From: AC-32 sp963755635
GTDB lineage: Bacteria > Actinomycetota > Thermoleophilia > Gaiellales > Gaiellaceae
NCBI GenBank assembly: GCA_963755635.1
Contig: CAVWKS010000024.1
Coordinates: forward strand, 55,659 to 119,658
DNA: 64,000 nt
Reading direction: 5' to 3'
Of the stretch, positions 52,885 through 62,727 are shown in pieces. The notes beneath the pieces were generated by a model, which was not told the origin of the DNA, made no database searches, and worked only from the letters and a program-made list of their open reading frames with translations. A program made the translations under genes and the position numbers. Each line of letters begins with the position of its first letter. Position 1 is the stretch's first letter.

Positions 52885-53551
52885 CCCGAGCGGCGCTCCT
52901 GCTGATCGACAAGCCGGAGGGGCCGTCGTCCTTCGGGGTGGTCGCCGACGTACGGCGCCGGACCGGCGCGCGCACGGGCCATGCCGGCACGCTCGACCCG
53001 TTTGCGTCTGGGCTTCTGCTCGTGTTGTCCGGTGCGGCAACTAAACTGGCTTCATGCTTCGTCGGCCTGGACAAGCGCTACGTGACGGACGTCGACCTGC
53101 GTCGGCGGACGAGCACGGGCGATCGCGAGGGCGAGAGCCATCGAGCTCGCACGAGCCGTCTGCCGCCGACGAGCTGGAACGGCGACTCGAGCGCCTCCGC
53201 GGTGAGATCGAGCTGCCGATCCCGGCCGCATCGGCTGTGAAGATCGGCGGTGAGCGTGCCTACCGGCTGCATCGCCGGGGCGTCGCGGTCGAGATGCCCA
53301 TGAGGCGCTCGCGGGTGGACGCGCTCGACGTCATTTCCTATAGCGACGGGGTTGCACGGCTCGACCTGCGTGTGAGCTCGGGGACCTACGTGCGCGCGAT
53401 CGCGGACGCGCTCGGCGGGCACTGCGCCACGCTCCGCCGGACGGAGGTGGGCCCGTTCCGGGTCGAGGAGGCCGACCCGGACCGGATCATCTCGCCGGCG
53501 GACGCGCTCGCCCGGATCGGCGTCGAAGCCGAAGCGGACGCAGTGCCGTGA
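52884..53551 (+). pseudogene. truB: tRNA pseudouridine-55 synthase TruB, frameshifted
   Basis: Makes pseudouridine 55 in the tRNA T-loop. Frame 1 encodes LLLIDKPEGPSSFGVVADVR and RTGHAGTLDPFASGLLLVLS with the catalytic Asp in GTLDPFA, then GLDKRYVTDVDL. Near 53140 one base is out and another frame continues EPSAADELERRLERLRGEIE, SAVKIGGERAYRLHRRG to 53551. The start is also unclear because the nrnA/truB junction contains extra bases. All motifs are present, so functional in the real genome (inference). Confidence 0.87.
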
Positions 53552-54414
53552 GAGTCGCTCGCGATGCCGCCGAGCTCGGGGCGCGCACGCGTGGCGTCGC
53601 GATCGGGACGTTCGACGGCGTTCATCTCGGGCACCGGCGGGTGCTGGACGCTGCCCGGGCCGCCGGCGGCACGTCCACGGTCGTCACGTTCGACCCGCAT
53701 CCGCGGATCGCTCTCGGCTACGACGTCGAGCTCCTGACGACGCTCGAACGCCGTCTCGAGTTGTTCGGCGAGGCCGGGATCGAGGAGGCGCTCGTCGTCG
53801 CCTTCGACCTCGAGCTGGCCGAGCTCGGCCCGGCTGAGTTCGCCGACGCGGTGTTGCGACCTCTCGGGTCGAGCGTGATCGTCGCGGGCGCCGATTTCCG
53901 CTTCGGCCGGGGCCGTAGCGGCGACCTCGCCCTGCTCACCGAGCTCGGCTTCGAGACCCGTGTCGTGCCGCTCGTCGAGGGCGTCTCCTCGAGCACGATC
54001 CGCGACCTGCTCCGTGCGGGGGAGGTTGACCGCGCCGCGAGACTGCTCGGCCGCCCGCCGGACGTCGAGGGGATCGTTGTGGCAGGTGACGCGCGCGGAG
54101 GGACGCTCGGCTTCCCGACCGCGAATCTCCGGGTGGATCGGGACCTGCTCGTGCCGGCGCACGGGATTTACGCAGGTGCCGTGGCCGGACACCGGGCAGC
54201 GGTCTCGATCGGCACGAATCCCCACTACGGCGGTCATGAGCGGCGGGTCGAGGCGCACCTGCTCGACTTCAGCGGCGACCTCTACGGCCGGCGTCTCGTG
54301 CTGCAACTCTGGCGCCGGCTGCGCGAAGAGCGCGCATTCGAGAGCGAGGCTGCGCTGGTCGACCAGATCGCCCGCGATGTCGAAGAAGCCCGCGCGGCAA
54401 TTCCGCCTGTTTGA
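53548..54414 (+). CDS. ribF: Bifunctional riboflavin kinase / FAD synthetase
   Basis: Converts riboflavin to FMN and FAD, 288 aa. Adenylyltransferase domain: VAIGTFDGVHLGHRRVLDAA (about 19-38), VVTFDPHPRIAL, AGADFRFGRGRSGD, VSSSTIRDLLRAGEV. Kinase domain: GGTLGFPTANLRVDRDLLVP (about 184-203), GIYAG, VEAHLLDFSGDLYG. GTG start overlapping truB by 4 bases. Confidence 0.95.
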   Translation: MRVARDAAELGARTRGVAIGTFDGVHLGHRRVLDAARAAGGTSTVVTFDPHPRIALGYDVELLTTLERRLELFGEAGIEEALVVAFDLELAELGPAEFADAVLRPLGSSVIVAGADFRFGRGRSGDLALLTELGFETRVVPLVEGVSSSTIRDLLRAGEVDRAARLLGRPPDVEGIVVAGDARGGTLGFPTANLRVDRDLLVPAHGIYAGAVAGHRAAVSIGTNPHYGGHERRVEAHLLDFSGDLYGRRLVLQLWRRLREERAFESEAALVDQIARDVEEARAAIPPV

Positions 54415-54467
54415 GGCTCGCACAGCAATGCGCAAGTTTCCGCAAGTTGCGGAATCTAATCTTGCGC

Positions 54468-54719
54468 ATGGCAGGGAGGATGCGAGAGGACGAGCCCCAT
54501 TTCCGGGTGATCGAGACGGTTCGTTGCCTGGGCTGCGGCTCTATCTACTGGCGTCGCCGCGAGCGCAGCACCGCGGTCGCCAACCCCGGCTGCCCTGCGT
54601 GTACCTACCTCGGCTGGGAGCCCGTCAGCTCGTCTGACCCCCCTCGCGGGATCGCACCGTTGCCGAGCCCCCGCTCCGCCGCGGATCGCCCGCAGGACCG
54701 CTCCGCCCGGCGACACTGA
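54468..54719 (+). CDS. Small zinc-ribbon protein
   Basis: 83 aa from ATG 54468 (MAGRMREDEPHFRVIETVRC). Two Cys pairs, CLGCG and CPAC, about 23 residues apart form a zinc ribbon with an aromatic SIYWRRRER strand. Related small proteins normally end soon after the GWEPV segment. The further about 25 residues overlap the convergent ggt gene and may be non-native. Confidence 0.6.
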   Translation: MAGRMREDEPHFRVIETVRCLGCGSIYWRRRERSTAVANPGCPACTYLGWEPVSSSDPPRGIAPLPSPRSAADRPQDRSARRH

Positions 54720-56034
54720 CCCCACCGAAGTAGTGGTGCTGCGCCGGCCAGGCGCGCAGCTCCCAGCCGTCCCTGATGAGAGCCTCCTCGACTTCGGGCT
54801 CGAAGCCCGGCTCGAGGTGAACCAGCCCTGCGACGGGGTGGAGGCGCGGGCGGGAAACCGCGGCCGGTGGATCGAGCCCCTCGTCGAGGATCCCGCTGAC
54901 CACCTGCAGCAGCGCGCTGCGCAGTCGCGTCCCGCCGGCGGCTCCTGCCGCCAGCACAACGCCCTCGCCGTCGAGCGCGAGGCTCGGCGCCATCATGCTG
55001 CCCATCCGGTCTCCCGGGCCGAGCGGCTCGCGAACGAGGTCGGTCTCGCCGAGCATGCTGTTCAGATGAAGGTCGAGCCCCGGCAAGAAGTCGCCGGAGC
55101 CGAGGCCCAGGCTCGACGTCAGGACGCACGCGCTGCCCTCGCCGTCCACGACCGAGATGTTCGTGGTGTGTTCCTGCCCCGGCGGCCGGTCGTCCAGCAC
55201 ACGGGCGAGCGTGAGCGCCCGCGCCGGCTCGGCGAGGCCATGGAGCGACGGCAGCCGGACGATTGTTTCGGGCACGCGTGAGAGGCCGCCGCGCGTGAGG
55301 AAGCGCGTGCCCGCGTACGGCACCTCGACCGGCTCCGACCAGCTCGCCTCGTACGCGAGCAGATCCGCACGTGTCACGAGCCCGCCGCGCTGGTCGACGA
55401 GCTCGAGCAGGGACCGGCCGATGGTGCCGGAGTAGGCCGAACCCGGGCCTTCGTCGGCAAGCAGCTCGAGCGCGCGAGCGAGGCCTGGCTGCTCGAGCCG
55501 CCCGCCGGACGAGAGGAGCTCCCCGCCGGGCGCGTAGATGCGGGCGCCCTCGTTCATCGTCATCACCGGCGCGAGCATCCGCAGACAGTCCGCGTGCTCT
55601 GGCGGAAAGTCCACTCCGGCCTTGGCAAGGCGAAGCGCCGGCTCGCAGAGGCGCGACCAGGGAAGCCGCCCGTACTCGGCGTGGAGGGCCCCCAGCCCTG
55701 CTGGCAGGCCGGGCACGCCGCACGAGGCGATCCCGACCGTGTAGTGCACCAGCTCCAGGCCGAACGGCACCTCGAGCTCCAGCGGCTCGGCGGCCGCAGG
55801 CTTCCCGCCCAGCCCCGGAACCGCGACGAAGCAGTCGAGGTTGCGCGCGCGCCGCGTCCCGCCGTCGTAGTAAATCGCATGCCCGCCGCCGAGCAGGCCC
55901 GTCATCACCGTCTCGGCGACGCACGAAGCGAGGCCGGCCGCGACGGCGGCATCGGCGGCGCTCCCGCCCTCTGCGAGCACCTCGATCCCCGCCTCGACCG
56001 TGGCGGGATGACCTGCTGCGACCGCCGGCTCCAC
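54625..56034 (-). CDS. ggt: Gamma-glutamyltransferase family protein
   Basis: N-terminal-nucleophile hydrolase acting on gamma-glutamyl bonds, 469 aa. Start motif PAVAAGHPATVEAGIEVLAE, GLLGGGHAIYYDGG, and the autoprocessing/catalytic Thr in EHTTNISVVDGEGSAC (about 290). C-terminal SMMAPSLALD and AAGAAGGTRLRSALLQVVSG follow. No signal peptide is visible, so it may be cytoplasmic. The C-terminal tail after about 450 is low complexity. GTG start. Confidence 0.9.
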   Translation of the reverse strand: MEPAVAAGHPATVEAGIEVLAEGGSAADAAVAAGLASCVAETVMTGLLGGGHAIYYDGGTRRARNLDCFVAVPGLGGKPAAAEPLELEVPFGLELVHYTVGIASCGVPGLPAGLGALHAEYGRLPWSRLCEPALRLAKAGVDFPPEHADCLRMLAPVMTMNEGARIYAPGGELLSSGGRLEQPGLARALELLADEGPGSAYSGTIGRSLLELVDQRGGLVTRADLLAYEASWSEPVEVPYAGTRFLTRGGLSRVPETIVRLPSLHGLAEPARALTLARVLDDRPPGQEHTTNISVVDGEGSACVLTSSLGLGSGDFLPGLDLHLNSMLGETDLVREPLGPGDRMGSMMAPSLALDGEGVVLAAGAAGGTRLRSALLQVVSGILDEGLDPPAAVSRPRLHPVAGLVHLEPGFEPEVEEALIRDGWELRAWPAQHHYFGGVSVAGRSGPAGDPRRSGGSATVRSREGGQTS

Positions 56035-56300
56035 GGTGGAGAGATCGTGACGCTTTCGTCACGTTTCCGTCACCCACACGTGCGCATTTCCCAGTTACGC
56101 TCGCAGTGGGGAGGAGGTCGGTGGCCTCCGGGGCGATTCGGCTACAAACAGGGCGGTTCGGGCAGCAGAAACGTCCCGAGAACGGCTTCGGAGGACGATC
56201 GATCGAATTGCTACCCTTCCGGAGACCGCAGTCTCGGCCGTGCGCGGGTGCTTCCCCGCGGCGCGCTTGGACTGCGGAGTCACGTTAGAAGGAGGCGAGG
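56035..56300. other. Upstream region of rpsO
   Basis: About 265 bases without a gene. Near the ggt start, CGTCAC occurs three times closely spaced on the plus strand (56051-56073), a possible regulator site. An SD (GAAGGAGGCGAGG) precedes the rpsO TTG. A promoter for the rpsO-pnp unit must lie here, but no hexamers stand out. Confidence 0.4.
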
Positions 56301-56570
56301 TTGACCCTCACCAAGGAAGCGAAGCAGGAGATTTTCGACAAGCACGGCCGCAATCAGGCCGACACGGGCTCGGCGCAGGTGCAGATCGCATTGCTGACCG
56401 CCCGCGTCAACGAGCTCACCGAGCACCTCCGCAGCCACCCGAAGGACCACTACTCGCGGCGCGGCCTGCTCAAGCTCGTCGGTCGCCGCCGGCGCCTCCT
56501 GCAGTACCTGCAGAAGCGCGACCTCGAGGGGTATCGCGCCCTCATCCAGGAGCTCGGCCTCAGGAGGTAG
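56301..56570 (+). CDS. rpsO: 30S ribosomal protein S15
   Basis: 89 aa, the canonical length. Sequence blocks KQEIFDKHGRNQADTGSAQV, IALLTARVNELTEHLRSHPK, DHYSRRGLLKLVGRRRRLLQ, YLQKRDLEGYRALIQELGLR. TTG start nine bases after the SD GGAGG. Directly upstream of pnp, the conserved arrangement. Confidence 0.96.
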   Translation: MTLTKEAKQEIFDKHGRNQADTGSAQVQIALLTARVNELTEHLRSHPKDHYSRRGLLKLVGRRRRLLQYLQKRDLEGYRALIQELGLRR

Positions 56571-56610
56571 GACCGACCCCCACCACCAAGACGAAGCGAC
56601 CAACCCGCGG

Positions 56611-56666
56611 AGGGTGGAAGTTTGAGCGAGCCCCGGCTGTCCGGAGCTGACTCAAACCTCCACTCT
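56611..56666 (+). promoter_or_regulatory. Long hairpin in the pnp leader
   Basis: AGGGTGGAAGTTTGAG (56611-56626) pairs with CTCAAACCTCCACTCT (56651-56666) over about 15 bp with one mismatch. The apical region can pair further (CCGG-CTGT-CCGG). It sits between rpsO and pnp, where many bacteria have an RNase III-cut hairpin used for PNPase autocontrol. That role here is inferred. Confidence 0.6.
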
Positions 56667-56689
56667 CCCCAACAAGTGGAGGATTTGAC

Positions 56690-59179
56690 ATGGCAGTAAG
56701 TACCGAGCCCCGGACCGCGATGGTCTCAGTGACCATCGGCGACCAGGAGCTGACCTTCGAGACCGGCAAGCTCGCCAAGCAGGCGGACGGCGCCGTGCTC
56801 GTGCGCGCGGGCGAGACGATGGTGCTCGCGACCGCGCAGGGCAAGATGGAAGCGCGCGAAGGCGCGGACTTCTTCCCGCTCACCGTCGACGTCGAGGAGC
56901 GGATGTACGCCGCGGGCAAGATTCCCGGCGGCTTCTTCAAGCGCGAAGGGCGCCCGACAGAGCGCGCGATCCTGACCGCGCGCATGATCGACCGCCCGAT
57001 CCGGCCGCTCTGGCCGAAGGGCTTCCGCAACGAGGTGCACGTCGTCTGCACGACGCTGTCGGCCGACCTCGTCACCGCGCACGACATTCTCTGCATCAAC
57101 GGCGCGTCGGCCGCACTGATGGTCTCGCCGCTGCCGTTCCTCGGCCCGATCGGCGCCGTCCGCATCGGGCGGATCGACGGCGAGCTCGTCATCAACCCGA
57201 CGCTCGCCGAGATCGAGTCGGACGAGAGCACGCTCGACCTGATCGTCGTCGGCACGCAGGACGCCCTGACGATGGTCGAGGCGGGCGCGCACGAGATCCC
57301 CGAGGAGACGATCCTCGAGGCCCTCGAGCTCGCTCACGGCGAGATCAGGAAGATCTGCGAGGCGCAGGAAGACCTCCGCCGCCAGGCCGGCAAGGAGCGC
57401 TGGCTCGACGCCGACCTGACGGACGAGCTGGAGCGCGACCACGGCTCGCGCTTCGCCGAGCGCATCGCGGCCGGCGGCCTCCGCGAGGCGAGCACGGTCG
57501 TCGAAGAGCTCGTCGGAGAGCTCTGCTCGCCGCTCTCGATGGAGTCGACAGAGGAGGACATCCACAGGGAGATCCAGGTACGCGCCAGTCTCGCCCTGAT
57601 CCTCGAGCGGCAGCGCCTCGAGGCCGTCCTCGGCCCGGTGCGCGACCAGTTCGAGGACGACCTGCGTGCGCTGACCGACGCCGAGCAGGATTCAAAGGAG
57701 CTCAAGTCGGCCAAGCGGAACCTGCTCTTCAGCCGCATCGAGGAGGAGGTCGAGCTGCCGTTCCCGGTCGGGCCCACCCCCGCCGAGGAAGGCATGCCGG
57801 CCGTCAAGGACTCCATGACGCGCCAGCAGATCAAGCGCGCGGCGGAGGCGATCTACAAGGACCTCGTCAGGCGCAAGATCGCCGTCGAGAAGCGCAGGCC
57901 GGACGGTCGCGGCACGGAGGAGATCCGCCCGGTCACGTGCGAGGTCGGGGTCACGCCCCGGACGCACGGCTCGGCCCTCTTCACGCGCGGGCAGACGCAG
58001 ATCATGACGCTGCTCACGCTCGGCACCGCCAAGGAAGGCCAGCGGATCGACGACCTCTCGCTCGAGCAAGAGCGCCGCTACATGCACCACTACAACTTCC
58101 CGCCCTACTCGGTCGGGGAGACGGGCTTCATGCGCGGCCCGAAGCGGCGTGACATCGGCCACGGCGCGCTCGCCCAGCGGGCGCTCGAGCCGATGATCCC
58201 GAGCCTCGACGAGTTCCCCTACACGATCCGGCTCGTCTCGGAGACGCTCGAGTCGAACGGCTCCTCGTCGATGGGCTCGGTCTGCGGCTCGACGCTCGCG
58301 CTGCAGGACGCCGGCGTGCCGATCAAGGCGCCGGTGGGCGGGATCGCGATGGGCCTCGTCAAGGAGGGCGACGACTACGTGATCCTGACCGACATCCAGG
58401 GCGCCGAGGACCACCTGGGCGACATGGACTTCAAGGTCGCCGGCTCGCGGGAAGGCATCACCGCCCTGCAGATGGACATCAAGATCACGGGCGTCACGCA
58501 GGAGATCATGCGGAACGCGCTCGAGCAGGCGAAGCGGGCGCGCGAGTTCATCCTCGACAAGATGGCCGAGGTCATGCCGGAGAGCCGGGAGCAGCTCGCG
58601 TCGCACGCGCCGCGGATCTCGACGGTCAAGATCGACCCCGAGAAGATCGGGATGGTGATCGGCAAGGGTGGCGAGACGATCCGCGCGCTCGAGTCGGAGA
58701 ACGACGTCCAGATCGACATCGAAGAGGACGGCACGATCCTGATCTACGCAACCGAGGGCACGAAGGCCGATGCCGCGATCGCCGCGGTCGAGGGGATCAC
58801 GAAGGAGCCGGAGGTCGGGGACACCTACACCGGCAAGGTCGTCAAGACGACGCAGTTCGGCGCGTTCGTCGAGCTGAAGAAGGGCACCGACGGCCTGCTC
58901 CACGTCTCGAACGTGGGCCCCGGCCGGGTCGGCCACATCGAGGACGTGATCGGGCGCGGCGACGTGCTCGACGTGATCGTCCAGGAGGTCGACAAGGATC
59001 GCGGCCGGATCGGCCTCAAGCTGATCGCCAAGCACGAGAACGGCAACCTCGTCCAGCCCGAGGAGCTGATCGAGCGGGCGAAGGACGCGCCGCCGCGCGA
59101 GCGCGAAGAGCGCCCACCGCGTCGTGACGGCGGCCGCGGGGGCCGGGGCGGCCCGCGCCGCGAGCGCGAGCGCGCCTAG
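56690..59179 (+). CDS. pnp: Polyribonucleotide nucleotidyltransferase (PNPase)
   Basis: 3'-5' phosphorolytic exonuclease, 829 aa. First RNase PH domain (SVTIGDQELTFETGKLAKQA ... RPIRPLWPKGFRNEVH), helical linker, second RNase PH domain with the catalytic core (HHYNFPPYSVGETGFMRGPK, SNGSSSMGSVCGSTLALQDA, DIQGAEDHLGDMDFKVAGSR), KH (IGMVIGKGGETIRALESEND, about 650), S1 (VGDTYTGKVVKTTQFGAFVE, about 710), and an Arg/Gly/Pro-rich tail. ATG with GGAGG upstream. Confidence 0.97.
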   Translation: MAVSTEPRTAMVSVTIGDQELTFETGKLAKQADGAVLVRAGETMVLATAQGKMEAREGADFFPLTVDVEERMYAAGKIPGGFFKREGRPTERAILTARMIDRPIRPLWPKGFRNEVHVVCTTLSADLVTAHDILCINGASAALMVSPLPFLGPIGAVRIGRIDGELVINPTLAEIESDESTLDLIVVGTQDALTMVEAGAHEIPEETILEALELAHGEIRKICEAQEDLRRQAGKERWLDADLTDELERDHGSRFAERIAAGGLREASTVVEELVGELCSPLSMESTEEDIHREIQVRASLALILERQRLEAVLGPVRDQFEDDLRALTDAEQDSKELKSAKRNLLFSRIEEEVELPFPVGPTPAEEGMPAVKDSMTRQQIKRAAEAIYKDLVRRKIAVEKRRPDGRGTEEIRPVTCEVGVTPRTHGSALFTRGQTQIMTLLTLGTAKEGQRIDDLSLEQERRYMHHYNFPPYSVGETGFMRGPKRRDIGHGALAQRALEPMIPSLDEFPYTIRLVSETLESNGSSSMGSVCGSTLALQDAGVPIKAPVGGIAMGLVKEGDDYVILTDIQGAEDHLGDMDFKVAGSREGITALQMDIKITGVTQEIMRNALEQAKRAREFILDKMAEVMPESREQLASHAPRISTVKIDPEKIGMVIGKGGETIRALESENDVQIDIEEDGTILIYATEGTKADAAIAAVEGITKEPEVGDTYTGKVVKTTQFGAFVELKKGTDGLLHVSNVGPGRVGHIEDVIGRGDVLDVIVQEVDKDRGRIGLKLIAKHENGNLVQPEELIERAKDAPPREREERPPRRDGGRGGRGGPRRERERA

Positions 59180-59248
59180 GCGCTACCGCACGACGATCCG
59201 CGCCGGCAGCTACGGGTTGCCGGCGCGGATCGACAGCCTGGCGCCCAC

Positions 59249-60694
59249 CTACGCCTCCGCGGGAGCCGTTGCGAGCTCCTCTCGGTGGATCATCAGCAGC
59301 GTCGCTAGGAGGGCTGCGACGCCGAAGCCGACCGCGACCCAGAAGGCGAGGCTGAACCCGCTCGTCAGCGCCTGCGCCTGGCTCTCGCCCTGTTTGAGCA
59401 GATGCTCGGTGCGGGTCGTCAAGACGGTCGAGAGCAAAGCGACGCCGAGCGCTCCGCCGATCTGCTGCGAGGTGTTGATCAGCCCCGACGCGAGGCCGGC
59501 CTCGTGCGGCGCGACGCCGGCAAGCGCGGCGATCGATATCGGCACGAACGAGAAGCCGAGGCCGACTCCGATCGCGAAGAACCCGGGGAGCAGGTCGACC
59601 AGGTAGGAGCCGTCGGCGAGACCTGCGTGAACCAGACGTTTCCGAGCGTCATCAGCACGAGCCCGAATGTCATCGCCGGCTTGACCCCGATCTTCGTCAC
59701 CATCGCCTGCGCTACGCCTGCGGAGGCGATCGCGGTCAGCGCGACCGCGAGGTACCCGGCACCGGCCTGGAGGGCCGACATGCCGAGCACCTGCTGCATG
59801 TAGAGCGAGAGCATGAAGAACATCGCGAAGGTGAGGCCACCGAGCAGAAAGGCGACGACGTTCGCGCCGGTGAGCGTCCGGAGGCGCGCGAAGATCCCGA
59901 GCGGCACGAGCGGCGCCTTCGAGTGCCGCTCGACAACGACGAACGCGATGTGCAGGACCGCGGATCCGGCCAGCGCGCCAAGGGTCTCGGCCGAGCCCCA
60001 GCCGTTCACGTTCGCGCGGGTGAGGGCGTAGACGAGCAGGACAAGCGCGCTCGTGATCGGCACCGCGCCGAGCGCGTCGTACTGGCGAACCGCCTGCTCG
60101 ACCGGCTCTCGCGGACGACCGAGCGGACGAGCAGGAGGACGGTGATGCCGACCGGGATGTTGACGAAGAAGATCCACTCCCACCCAGCCACTTCGTCAGC
60201 ACTCCGCCCATCAGCACGCCGACGGCGGCGCCGCTGCCGCCCATCGCGCCCCAGATCCCGAGCGCCTTGTTCCGCTCGGAGCCCTCCTCGAACGTCGTCG
60301 AGATGATCGAGAGCGCCGCCGGGGAGAGAATCGCGGCGCCGAGGCCCTGCACCGCGCGGGCCGCGATCAGCATCCCCTCGGAGTTGGAGAGACCGCAGGC
60401 CAGCGAGGCGGCCGTGAACAGGGCGACGCCGGCCATGAACACGCGCCGGCGTCCGAGCAGATCGGCCGCGCGCCCGCCGAGGAGCAGGAAGCCGCCGAAG
60501 GTCAGCGCGTACGCGGAGAGGACCCACTGAAGGTCGCCCTGCGAGAAATGGAGGTCCTTCTGGATCGACGGCAGCGCGACGTTGACGATCGAGACGTCGA
60601 GGATGACCATGAAGTACGCCGAGCAGAGGAGAGCGAGCGCCCACCAGCGCTTCGGGTCCGGCTCGGCGCGGCCGACGGCGACCGCTTCCGTCAT
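59249..60694 (-). pseudogene. DHA2-family (EmrB/QacA) MFS exporter, several frameshifts
   Basis: A 14-TM drug:H+ antiporter of about 480 aa. The N-terminal frame has ALALLCSAYFMVILDVSIVN, VALPSIQKDLHFSQ and GRAADLLGRRRVFM, up to about residue 170. The frame then shifts near 60185 (WEWIFFVNIPVGITVLLLVR continues in another frame), near 60110, and returns near 59625 (LLPGFFAIGVGLGFSFVPIS to the end). The conserved blocks are contiguous, so these are probable sequencing errors. ATG 60694 with TAGCTT seven bases upstream. Divergent from the M16 peptidase. Confidence 0.82.
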
Positions 60695-60730
60695 CGCCTG
60701 AAAGCTATCCACGAGGGGTACCCTTGCGCG

Positions 60731-62019
60731 GTGCAGGAGTACGTCCTCTCCGAGCTCGACTCGGGCGAGCGGCTGATCACCGAGCGGCTGACGAGCGTCC
60801 GCTCGGTCTCGCTCGGCTTCTGGATCGGCGCCGGCGCGCGCGACGAGCCCGACGCGAAGGCGGGTGTCTCGCACTTCATCGAGCACCTGCTCTTCAAGGG
60901 CACGCGCTCGTACGACGCGCAGAAGATCGCCGAGGTCTTCGACGAGATGGGCGGGGAGCTGAACGCGGCGACGTCGCGCGAGCACACGGTGGTCTACGCG
61001 CGCGTCCCCGACCGCCATCTCGAGGACGCGCTCGACGTGATGGCGGACATGGTCTTCTCGCCGACCTTCGCGGACATCGACTCCGAGCGCGAGGTGGTGC
61101 TGGAGGAGATCGCGATGGTCGAGGACGCGCCGCAGGAGCTCGTCCACGACCTGTTCTCGAAGGCTATGTTTCACGAGCACCCGCTCGGACGGCCCGTGAT
61201 CGGCCGGGCCGAGGTGATCTCCTCGATCAGCCGGCGCTCGGTCTCCGCGTATCACCGCGGCGCGTACGTGGCCGGGAACATCGTCCTCGCCGCCGCGGGG
61301 AACCTCGAGCACGACACCGTCGTGAACCTGCTGGGGCGTTCCGCCCGGCATCGGGTCGAGCCGCCGGCGAAGCGAACGAAGGTGCGCACGCCGCTCGTCC
61401 GCGGCCCGCGCCCAGCATGCGCTTCCAGCGCAAGGACACCGAGCAGTTCCACGTCTGCGTCGGCGCCCCCGGGATCGCGCGCAGCGACCGCCGCCGGTTC
61501 GCGGCCTCGCTGCTCGACGCGATCCTCGGCGGGTCGGCGTCCTCGCGCCTCTTCCAGGAGATCCGCGAGAAGCGAGGGATGGCGTACTCGGTCTACAGCT
61601 TCGCGTCCCAGTACACCGACACGGGCGTCGTCGGGATCTACGTCGGGACGCGCGAGGAGAATCTCGCGTCCTGTCTGGAGATCGTCGCCGCCGAGATCGC
61701 CGACATCGCTGCCGGCAACCTGCGCGAGCGCGAGCTGGAGCGGGCGAAGGAGAACCTGAAGGGGCGGATCGCGCTCTCGATGGAGTCGACGTCGAACCGG
61801 ATGAGCCGGCTCGGCCGCTCGCTGATCACCGACACCGAGCTGCTCTCGCTCGACCGGATCATCGCCGAGATCGACGCGGTCGAGCCCGTAGCGCTCTCCG
61901 AGCTGGCCGGCGTGCTGCTCGACCCGGCGCGGATCTCTGCGGCGGGGATCGGCCCGGACGAGGACCGCTTCGGAGAGGCGATCGAGCGGATCCACCCGGG
62001 GCTCGCGGTCGCGGCGTGA
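60731..62019 (+). pseudogene. M16-family zinc peptidase, frameshifted
   Basis: Processing-peptidase-like protein of about 430 aa, located after pnp as in other actinobacteria. GTG 60731 with TACCCT (60719-60724) six bases upstream. Inverse zinc motif GVSHFIEHLLFKGT (HxxEH, about 47) with the distal Glu in VVLEEIAMVEDAPQELVH. One base shift near 61405-61418; the other frame continues MRFQRKDTEQFHVCVGAPGI, then LFQEIREKRGMAYSVYSFAS (the R/Y pair of M16) to 62019. Probably intact in the genome. Confidence 0.87.
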
Positions 62020-62648
62020 AAGTCGTCGTCTTCGGCTACAAGGGGAAGGTCGGCAAGGTCGTCGCGGAGGGGCTCGAGAACGCCGGCCACGAGGTGCTGG
62101 GGGTCGAGATCGGTGACTCGATCCCCGAGGGCGGCGAGGCGGCGGTCGACTTCACCCAGCCGGACGCGGTGGTGGGGAACATCGAGGCGGCGCTCGAGCG
62201 CGGGCTGCCGGTGGTCGTCGGCACGACCGGCTGGGAATCCGAGCGGGAGCGCGTCGACGGGCTCGCGAAGGAGCGTGGCGTTCCCGTCTTCGTCGCGCCG
62301 AACTTCTCGATCGGCGCGGTGCTGATGATGCGCTTCGCCGCCGAGGCGGCCAGGCACCTGCCGCGGGCCGAGATCATCGAGCTCCACAACGAGGCGAAGA
62401 AGGACGCGCCGTCCGGCACGGCGCAGGCGACCGCGGAGGGCATGGGCGGCGACCCGTCGATCCATTCCGTGCGCCTCCCTGGCCTGATCGCCCACCAGGA
62501 GGTGCTGCTCGCGGGGGAGGGGCAGCTATTGACGATCCGCCACGACACGCTCGCGCGAGAGTCCTTCGTGCCCGGCGTGCTGCTCGCCCTGGAGAAGCTT
62601 CCGGGGATCCCGCCGGGCCTGACGGTTGGCCTGGATGCGCTTCTCTGA
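62016..62648 (+). CDS. dapB: 4-hydroxy-tetrahydrodipicolinate reductase
   Basis: Reduces the DapA product in lysine/diaminopimelate synthesis, 210 aa. NAD(P)-binding VVVFGYKGKVGKVVAEGL, VDFTQPDAV, VVGTTGW, APNFSIGAVLMM, and the catalytic ELHNEAKKDAPSGTA (His and Lys conserved; the second His of the usual HH pair is Asn). Shorter than enterobacterial DapB. Start overlaps the M16 stop by 4 bases (GTGA). Confidence 0.94.
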   Translation: MKVVVFGYKGKVGKVVAEGLENAGHEVLGVEIGDSIPEGGEAAVDFTQPDAVVGNIEAALERGLPVVVGTTGWESERERVDGLAKERGVPVFVAPNFSIGAVLMMRFAAEAARHLPRAEIIELHNEAKKDAPSGTAQATAEGMGGDPSIHSVRLPGLIAHQEVLLAGEGQLLTIRHDTLARESFVPGVLLALEKLPGIPPGLTVGLDALL

Positions 62649-62715
62649 GCCGGAAGCGTCGCCGGCCAGTCGGCGGCGCGGGCGGAGACCCTATGCCTTC
62701 GGCGTCCCAGCCGGT

Positions 62716-62727
62716 TACCATCACGGC
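62716..62727 (+). promoter_or_regulatory. Leaderless promoter element of dapA
   Basis: TACCAT (62716-62721) ends six bases before ATG 62728, giving dapA its own transcript start downstream of dapB. Confidence 0.5.
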
